From an uncultured Ruminococcus sp. (GTDB lineage: Bacteria; Bacillota; Clostridia; Oscillospirales; Acutalibacteraceae): DNA of 9,655 nucleotides. The notes below the pieces were generated by a model. The model was not told where the DNA came from. It did no database searches and saw nothing but the letters and a program-made list of their open reading frames with translations. The stretch is taken from assembly GCA_902766585.1 (NCBI GenBank), contig CACXDV010000195.1, positions 1 to 9,655 of the forward strand. Direction: 5' to 3'. The stretch's first letter is position 1. Each line of letters starts with the position of its first letter. Of the stretch, positions 6,318 through 9,655 are shown piece after piece. The position numbers and the translations under genes were made by a program.

Positions 6318-6836
6318 ATGGCTAATCCTATAGTGACAATTACAATGAGAAACGGCGATGTTATCAAAGCAGAGCTTTATCCCGAAATAGCTCCGAATAC
6401 AGTAAACAATTTTATCAGCCTTATCAATAAGGGCTTTTACAACGGACTCGTTTTCCACAGAGTTATCAGAAATTTCATGCTTCAGGGCGGCTGTCCCGAG
6501 GGAACAGGTATGGGAGGCCCGGGATATCATATCAGGGGTGAGTTTTCACAGAACGGCTTTAAGAATGACCTTAAACATACAGAGGGAGTTCTTTCAATGG
6601 CTCGTTCAATGATGCCCAATTCGGCAGGCTCACAGTTCTTTATCATGCATAAGGCTGCTCCTCATCTTGACGGACAGTATGCTGCCTTCGGCAAGGTAAC
6701 AGAGGGTATGGATGTTGTGAACAAGATAGCCGCTGAACAGACAGATCCGAGTGACCGTCCCATTATTCCTCAGGTAATGGCAAGCGTTACAGTTGAGACC
6801 TTCGGCGTTGATTATCCCGAGCCGGAGAAAATGTAA
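6318..6836 (+). CDS. Cyclophilin-type peptidyl-prolyl cis-trans isomerase
   Basis: A 172-residue cytoplasmic cyclophilin (no signal peptide) that speeds cis-trans isomerisation at proline during folding. The domain fills the protein. FHRVIRNFMLQGG (47-58) holds catalytic Arg48, Phe53 and Gln56; GTGMGGPGY (62-70) and GSQFFIM (104-110) are the other signature parts, with HLDGQYAAFG (116-125) near the end. His116 stands where human cyclophilin A has Trp121, a known bacterial difference linked to weak cyclosporin binding. Cys59 stands where Asp is usual after QGG. Eleven residues after about 161 (TFGVDYPEPEKM) form a short acidic tail. It is first in an operon with the NifX-like gene (3-bp gap) and metK, and has its own strong promoter. 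Confidence 0.95.
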   Translation: MANPIVTITMRNGDVIKAELYPEIAPNTVNNFISLINKGFYNGLVFHRVIRNFMLQGGCPEGTGMGGPGYHIRGEFSQNGFKNDLKHTEGVLSMARSMMPNSAGSQFFIMHKAAPHLDGQYAAFGKVTEGMDVVNKIAAEQTDPSDRPIIPQVMASVTVETFGVDYPEPEKM

Positions 6837-6839
6837 GCA

Positions 6840-7151
6840 ATGATAAAAATAGCTGCTGCCTTTGATAAGGATAATAACTGCATTACCGAAAGCTTTCTTT
6901 CAGCGAGGTGCTTTAAGGTATACGATATCGAAAACGGAAGGGTTATCTGCTCCGAAATAGTAGGTACTATGCAGGGAGACCTTGAACAGACTGTCGGGCT
7001 TCTCGGTTTGCTTGATGCAGACGGTGTTATCTGCGGAAGGATAGGAAATGAGGAGGAAAGTCTCCTCGATGAAGAGGGAATAGAGCTTTATGCGGGATAT
7101 TACGGTGATCCTGATGATGCTCTCGAATTTATAACAGGATGCGGGCAGTAA
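6840..7151 (+). CDS. NifX/NifB-like (dinitrogenase FeMo-cofactor domain) small protein
   Basis: A 103-residue protein. Its N-terminal MIKIAAAFDKDN, central FKVYDIENGRV and the C-terminal run GVICGRIGNEEES...GIELYAGYYGD follow the pattern of the NifB/NifX-type domain (ribonuclease H-like fold). In nitrogen fixers that domain binds iron-molybdenum cofactor precursors, and in other anaerobes it occurs in small stand-alone proteins of unknown role. I see no nif genes nearby, so a role in nitrogen fixation is not implied. The short gap after the isomerase (3 bp) and a weak GGAG at 6824-6827 suggest coupled translation. Its placement between a foldase and metK does not reveal its job. The assignment rests on pattern memory and the fold call is moderate. 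Confidence 0.65.
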   Translation: MIKIAAAFDKDNNCITESFLSARCFKVYDIENGRVICSEIVGTMQGDLEQTVGLLGLLDADGVICGRIGNEEESLLDEEGIELYAGYYGDPDDALEFITGCGQ

Positions 7152-7157
7152 ACTGCC
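7144..7157 (+). other. Small inverted repeat spanning the NifX-like stop codon
   Basis: GGCAGTAAACTGCC is a perfect inverted repeat with the TAA stop (7149-7151) at its centre, giving a 5-bp stem with TAAA loop in RNA. It is followed by A/G-rich sequence and not by a T-run, so it is not a terminator. It may be an mRNA processing or stability element, or chance. Confidence 0.3.
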
Positions 7158-7180
7158 GGTAAAAGGAAAGGAAAGAAATA

Positions 7181-8365
7181 ATGGCTAAAATGTTTTTTAC
7201 TTCGGAATCGGTCACAGAGGGACATCCCGATAAGATATGCGATCAGATATCAGACGCTATACTTGATAGTATCCTCGAAGCTGATCCCAATGCTCATGTT
7301 GCCTGTGAGGTGACTGCAACAACAGGTATGATCCATGTAATGGGAGAGATCACCACCGACTGCTACGCCGATATCGACAAGATAACCCGTTCGGTCGTAA
7401 ATGAAATAGGCTATGACCGTCCGGAATGCGGCTTTAACGGCAATACCTGTGCGGTCATATCCTCAATTAATTCTCAGTCGCCCGATATATGCATGGGTGT
7501 TGATTCCTCATATGAATATCGTGAGGGTGAGGAGGATGCGCTTAATCTTACAGGTGCAGGAGATCAGGGCATTATGTTCGGCTATGCCTGCAATGAGACT
7601 CCCGAGCTTATGCCTCTGCCCATCTCTCTTGCTCACAGGCTTGCAAAGCGTCTTGCGGCGGTAAGAAAGGATAATACCCTGCCTTATCTCCGTCCGGACG
7701 GAAAAACTCAGGTAACGGTCGAATATGATGACGGAAAGCCTGTACGCATTGATACTGTTCTTATCTCTACACAGCACGCCGAGGAGGCATCGCTTGACAG
7801 GATACGCGCCGACCTGATAAAGTATGTTATTGATCCTGTTGTCCCCGAAGAGCTTATGGATGAAAAAACAAGGATACTTGTCAACCCTACGGGACGTTTT
7901 GTTCTCGGAGGCCCTGCTGCCGATTCGGGACTTACGGGAAGAAAGATAATAGTTGATACCTACGGAGGATATTCAAGGCATGGCGGCGGAGCCTTTTCGG
8001 GAAAGGATCCGACAAAGGTTGACAGAAGCGCCGCTTATGCAGCCCGCTGGGCAGCAAAGAATGTTGTAGCGGCAGGTCTTGCCGACAAATGCGAGATACA
8101 GCTTTCATATGCCATAGGAGTTGCAAAGCCTGTTTCTATAATGGCGGACAGCTTCGGTACAGGCAAGGTAAGCGATGAAAAGCTTGCCGAGGCAGTATCA
8201 AAGGTATTCGATCTCAGACCTGCAGCAATAATAAGAGATCTTGAACTGAAAAAGCCCCAGTACCGCCAGCTTGCCGCTTACGGACACATGGGACGCGAGG
8301 ATCTCGGTGTAAAATGGGAAAAAACAGACAGAACGGAAGAGCTTAAAAAATATCTCGGTATGTAA
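7181..8365 (+). CDS. metK: S-adenosylmethionine synthetase (methionine adenosyltransferase)
   Basis: Makes S-adenosylmethionine from methionine and ATP, with release of phosphate and pyrophosphate, in the cytoplasm. The 394 residues match the normal length. TEGHPDK (12-18) with His15 opens the protein; both family signatures are intact, GAGDQGIMFGYA (125-136) and the P-loop-like GGGAFSGKD (268-276). DPTKVDRSAAYAAR follows, and a conserved GHMGRE is seen near the C-terminus. AAAGGA (7167-7172) lies 8 nt before ATG 7181. The gene is the third of the ppi operon with a 29-bp gap and ends 8 bp before a terminator hairpin. No SAM-I, SAM-II or SMK-type riboswitch fits in the short upstream gap or in the 44-nt operon leader, so control by SAM, if any, is not through a visible riboswitch. 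Confidence 0.98.
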   Translation: MAKMFFTSESVTEGHPDKICDQISDAILDSILEADPNAHVACEVTATTGMIHVMGEITTDCYADIDKITRSVVNEIGYDRPECGFNGNTCAVISSINSQSPDICMGVDSSYEYREGEEDALNLTGAGDQGIMFGYACNETPELMPLPISLAHRLAKRLAAVRKDNTLPYLRPDGKTQVTVEYDDGKPVRIDTVLISTQHAEEASLDRIRADLIKYVIDPVVPEELMDEKTRILVNPTGRFVLGGPAADSGLTGRKIIVDTYGGYSRHGGGAFSGKDPTKVDRSAAYAARWAAKNVVAAGLADKCEIQLSYAIGVAKPVSIMADSFGTGKVSDEKLAEAVSKVFDLRPAAIIRDLELKKPQYRQLAAYGHMGREDLGVKWEKTDRTEELKKYLGM

Positions 8366-8372
8366 AAAAATA

Positions 8373-8411
8373 CGCCCGCTGTACATAATGGTGTACAGCG
8401 GACGCTTTTTT
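8373..8411 (+). terminator. Intrinsic terminator after metK, probably bidirectional
   Basis: The stem CGCTGTACA (8377-8385) / TGTACAGCG (8392-8400) has a 6-nt loop, a further pair at 8376/8401 and, after one mismatch, two more pairs. It is followed by TTTTTT (8406-8411). On the opposite strand the stem runs into T7 (A7 at 8364-8370), so it can also stop transcripts coming from metF. Confidence 0.88.
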
Positions 8412-8453
8412 ATTTAACCCTATCATAAAAAGCCACTCTCTCTTGTTTATACT

Positions 8454-8475
8454 ATGTCACAAATATTTGTGATAT
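8454..8475. promoter_or_regulatory. Perfect 16-bp palindrome, candidate operator
   Basis: TCACAAATATTTGTGA (8457-8472) is perfectly palindromic, and the symmetry continues to 22 bp with one mismatch (8456/8473). It has no T-run on either side, so it looks like a dimeric regulator site and not a terminator. It lies 4 bp upstream of a possible + strand promoter (8476-8506). The half-site TGTGA/TCACA recurs at 8506-8510 and 8523-8527. The half-sites resemble Crp/Fnr-type words but are in the inverted order with respect to the usual TGTGA-N6-TCACA. Confidence 0.4.
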
Positions 8476-8506
8476 CTGACAAATCAATTATTATTATATA
8501 TATAAT
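8476..8506 (+). promoter_or_regulatory. Possible promoter in the metK-metF gap
   Basis: CTGACA (8476-8481) and TATAAT (8501-8506) are separated by 19 bp in a very AT-rich stretch. The -10 is perfect but sits in a TATATATA run, and the spacing is long. No + strand gene follows; a transcript would run antisense into metF. Tentative. Confidence 0.25.
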
Positions 8507-8526
8507 GTGAACAATAGCTTCATCAC

Positions 8527-8560
8527 AAAAAACACCTGCTGTTTGTGAATACAGCAGGTG
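8527..8560 (-). terminator. Intrinsic terminator of metF
   Basis: A perfect 10-bp stem, CACCTGCTGT (8533-8542) / ACAGCAGGTG (8551-8560), with an 8-nt loop. On the - strand it is followed by TTTTTT (A6 at 8527-8532), 9 bp after the metF stop. On the + strand no T-run follows, so it works for metF only. Confidence 0.9.
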
Positions 8561-8569
8561 CGCGGGTTA

Positions 8570-9460
8570 TTATCTGTTAAAATCCTTTCCGAGAATATCC
8601 GAGAGGTTGTCCATGATAGCTTTTGCAACATCGGGTTTGTTCATTGAATAAACGTGTACGTTCGTGATACCGTTGGCATAGAGGTCAATTATCTGTGATG
8701 TGGCATAGGAGATGCCCGCCTGCTTCATGGATGCGGGATCCTGTCCGAAATAATCGACAATGCTCTTGAATCTCTGCGGCATGAAGGAGCCTGAAAGCTT
8801 TATTGCCCTTTCCACCTGGACGGCATTAGTTATCGGCATTATTCCCGGAATGACGGGAACGGTAACTCCCGCCTCACGAAGCTTATACATGAAATTGAAG
8901 AAGAGATTGTTGTCAAATACCATCTGCGTAGTGAGAAAATCAGCGCCGGCATCGACCTTTTCCTTAAGATGAAGTATATCCTCCTTCTGATTCGCGCTTT
9001 CGGGATGTATCTCGGGATAGCAGGCTGCGCCGATACAAAAATCCTCATCATTTTCCTTTAGCTCGCGGATAAGCTGTACCGCATACTGATAGTCCCATTT
9101 TGAACGGTCGGTTTTTTCAAGCTCGGGCGTGAGGTCGCCTCTGAGAGCCATTACATTTTTTATTCCTGCCTCCTTCATCGCGTCTATCTGCCTGCGGACT
9201 GTCTCTTTGCTCGATGAAACACAGGTAAGGTGGGCAAGTGTGGGAACGCCGAAGCGGTCCTTTATGTTTTTTGCGATATCAAGCGTATACCGGCTCGTTC
9301 CGCCGCCTGCGCCGTAGGTAACGCTCATAAAGGATGGCTTATAGCCTGCGATCTGCTCGGTCGCATTTTTAACGCTTTCAAAACCCGTTTCTTTTTTTGG
9401 GGGGAATACCTCAAAGGAAAGTGTCATGCTGCGGGTATTAAGTATATCTGTTATTTTCAT
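8570..9460 (-). CDS. metF: 5,10-methylenetetrahydrofolate reductase
   Basis: A flavin enzyme that reduces 5,10-methylene- to 5-methyl-tetrahydrofolate, the methyl donor for methionine synthesis (and, in acetogens, a Wood-Ljungdahl step). At 296 residues it is the bacterial single-domain TIM-barrel form. Visible family motifs are SFEVFPPK (Glu17, the general acid position), VTYGAGGGTS (47-56), HLTCVSSS (77-84), ALRGD (Asp109), ACYPEIHPES (146-155), FLTTQMVFD (Gln179) and VPVIPGIMPI (201-210). AACGGAGG on the - strand sits 8 nt before the ATG (9458-9460). It is a single-gene unit with its own promoter and terminator, convergent with metK. The MetV/zinc-binding partner seen in acetogens is not present nearby, which favours a biosynthetic role. 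The C6A7 run at codons 19-24 is a possible slippage site. Confidence 0.97.
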   Translation of the reverse strand: MKITDILNTRSMTLSFEVFPPKKETGFESVKNATEQIAGYKPSFMSVTYGAGGGTSRYTLDIAKNIKDRFGVPTLAHLTCVSSSKETVRRQIDAMKEAGIKNVMALRGDLTPELEKTDRSKWDYQYAVQLIRELKENDEDFCIGAACYPEIHPESANQKEDILHLKEKVDAGADFLTTQMVFDNNLFFNFMYKLREAGVTVPVIPGIMPITNAVQVERAIKLSGSFMPQRFKSIVDYFGQDPASMKQAGISYATSQIIDLYANGITNVHVYSMNKPDVAKAIMDNLSDILGKDFNR

Positions 9461-9493
9461 TTTGTATGTCCTCCGTTTTATAAGAATAAGAAC

Positions 9494-9522
9494 ATTATAC
9501 TATAAAACGCGGAATAATACAA
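9494..9522 (-). promoter_or_regulatory. Promoter of metF
   Basis: On the - strand, TTGTAT (9517-9522), a 17-bp spacer and a perfect TATAAT (9494-9499) predict a start near 9487, about 26 nt before the ATG. The -35 is only a half match. The leader is too short for a riboswitch or T-box. Confidence 0.65.
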
Positions 9523-9541
9523 CAGCCGCTTTAACCTAAAT

Positions 9542-9585
9542 GGGCAAGAAGTCCCCCGCCTCTAAGGCGGTGGGATGAATTGCCC
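9542..9585. mobile_element. Nested hairpin resembling an IS200/IS605-type end
   Basis: The outer arms GGGCAA (9542-9547) and TTGCCC (9580-9585) enclose a GC-rich stem, CCC-CCGCC (9553-9560) paired with GGCGG-T-GGG (9566-9574), with a TCTAA loop and a single bulged T (9571). Subterminal hairpins with an unpaired T are what the Y1 transposases of this superfamily bind, and the - strand wording TTCATCCCACC...ACTTCTTGCCC resembles, from memory, sequences found at the tnpB-side end (omega RNA region) of such elements. No tnpA or tnpB is inside the window, so this is a solo end, a remnant, or the edge of an element to the right. It could instead be a structured leader of the next gene. Confidence 0.45.
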
Positions 9586-9608
9586 GTCAGCCGTAAGGCT
9601 GACTTTTT
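9586..9608 (+). terminator. Hairpin with T-run, + strand intrinsic terminator form
   Basis: GTCAGCC (9586-9592) / GGCTGAC (9597-9603) with a GTAA loop is a perfect 7-bp stem followed by TTTTT (9604-9608). As a + strand terminator it has no upstream + strand gene to serve. It directly abuts the nested hairpin, so the two may be one RNA or one transposon end. Confidence 0.6.
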
Positions 9609-9609
9609 A

Positions 9610-9655
9610 TTGACTTACTGTTCTGTTTATGTTATTGTTGAGATAAAGAGGTGAA
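9610..9655 (+). promoter_or_regulatory. Promoter and ribosome binding site for a gene beyond the right edge
   Basis: TTGACT (9610-9615), a 17-bp spacer and TATTGT (9633-9638) form a plausible promoter. AAAGAGGTGAA (9645-9655) is a strong ribosome binding site that ends at the window edge, so a + strand start codon is expected within about 10 nt outside. Promoter and ribosome binding site are very close, so the leader would be very short. Confidence 0.5.

Noticed and set aside
5902..6367. Overlapping - strand frames opposite the GNAT and isomerase genes
   Set aside because: Shadows of two well supported + strand genes; they cross the ppi promoter and lack start signals.
8533..8560. Could the hairpin be a CRISPR repeat or part of a small RNA gene?
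   Set aside because: Single copy, with six T after the stem on the metF strand, 9 bp past the metF stop: a plain intrinsic terminator. No CRISPR array, tRNA or rRNA was seen anywhere in the window.

Overview
The window looks like chromosomal DNA of a low-to-moderate GC Gram-positive anaerobe of the Firmicutes, most likely a Clostridia member near Ruminococcus/Oscillospiraceae. This is inference from: a sortase of class D type with an N-terminal membrane anchor; strong AGGAGG-type ribosome binding sites; consensus TTGATT-17-TATAAT promoters; tight operons; intrinsic terminators; and clostridial-type MurD, M42 peptidase, MetK and MetF proteins. I cannot name a species.

Layout. (1) 1-1740: the tail of a probable upstream gene, a class D sortase (40-744) and a four-helix membrane protein of unknown function (756-1610), closed by a strong hairpin terminator (1696-1740). 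(2) 1741-1982: a gene-poor gap with a short protein-like relic, a hairpin/T-run structure, and the murD promoter overlapping that T-run. (3) 1983-6218: a very tight + strand operon of murD, two tandem M42 metallo-aminopeptidase paralogues and a GNAT acetyltransferase. The first gap is 15 bp; the next two junctions overlap by 8 and 4 bp. (4) 6239-8411: a second promoter, then cyclophilin-type peptidyl-prolyl isomerase, a small NifX/NifB-like protein and metK (S-adenosylmethionine synthetase), ending at a terminator. (5) 8412-8569: the convergent gap, with a perfect 16-bp palindrome, a possible promoter and the metF terminator. (6) 8570-9522: metF on the - strand with its own promoter. (7) 9530-9655: nested hairpins resembling an IS200/IS605-type (TnpB-associated) end, an intrinsic terminator, then a promoter and ribosome binding site aimed at a gene starting just past the right edge.

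How the genes fit together. MurD makes the cytoplasmic peptidoglycan precursor UDP-MurNAc-L-Ala-D-Glu. The two co-transcribed M42 peptidases and the acetyltransferase may act on small peptides, but a link to cell-wall peptides is only a hypothesis from gene order. MetK and MetF both serve the methionine/SAM/one-carbon cycle and face each other across the convergent gap; neither has a visible SAM riboswitch. The sortase and its membrane-protein neighbour probably belong to a cell-surface protein anchoring locus that begins left of the window.

Most of the window is ordinary core metabolism. I found no clear new system. The spots most worth a second look are the structured right edge, the isolated palindrome between metK and metF, the murD/M42/M42/GNAT operon, and the sortase-linked membrane protein.
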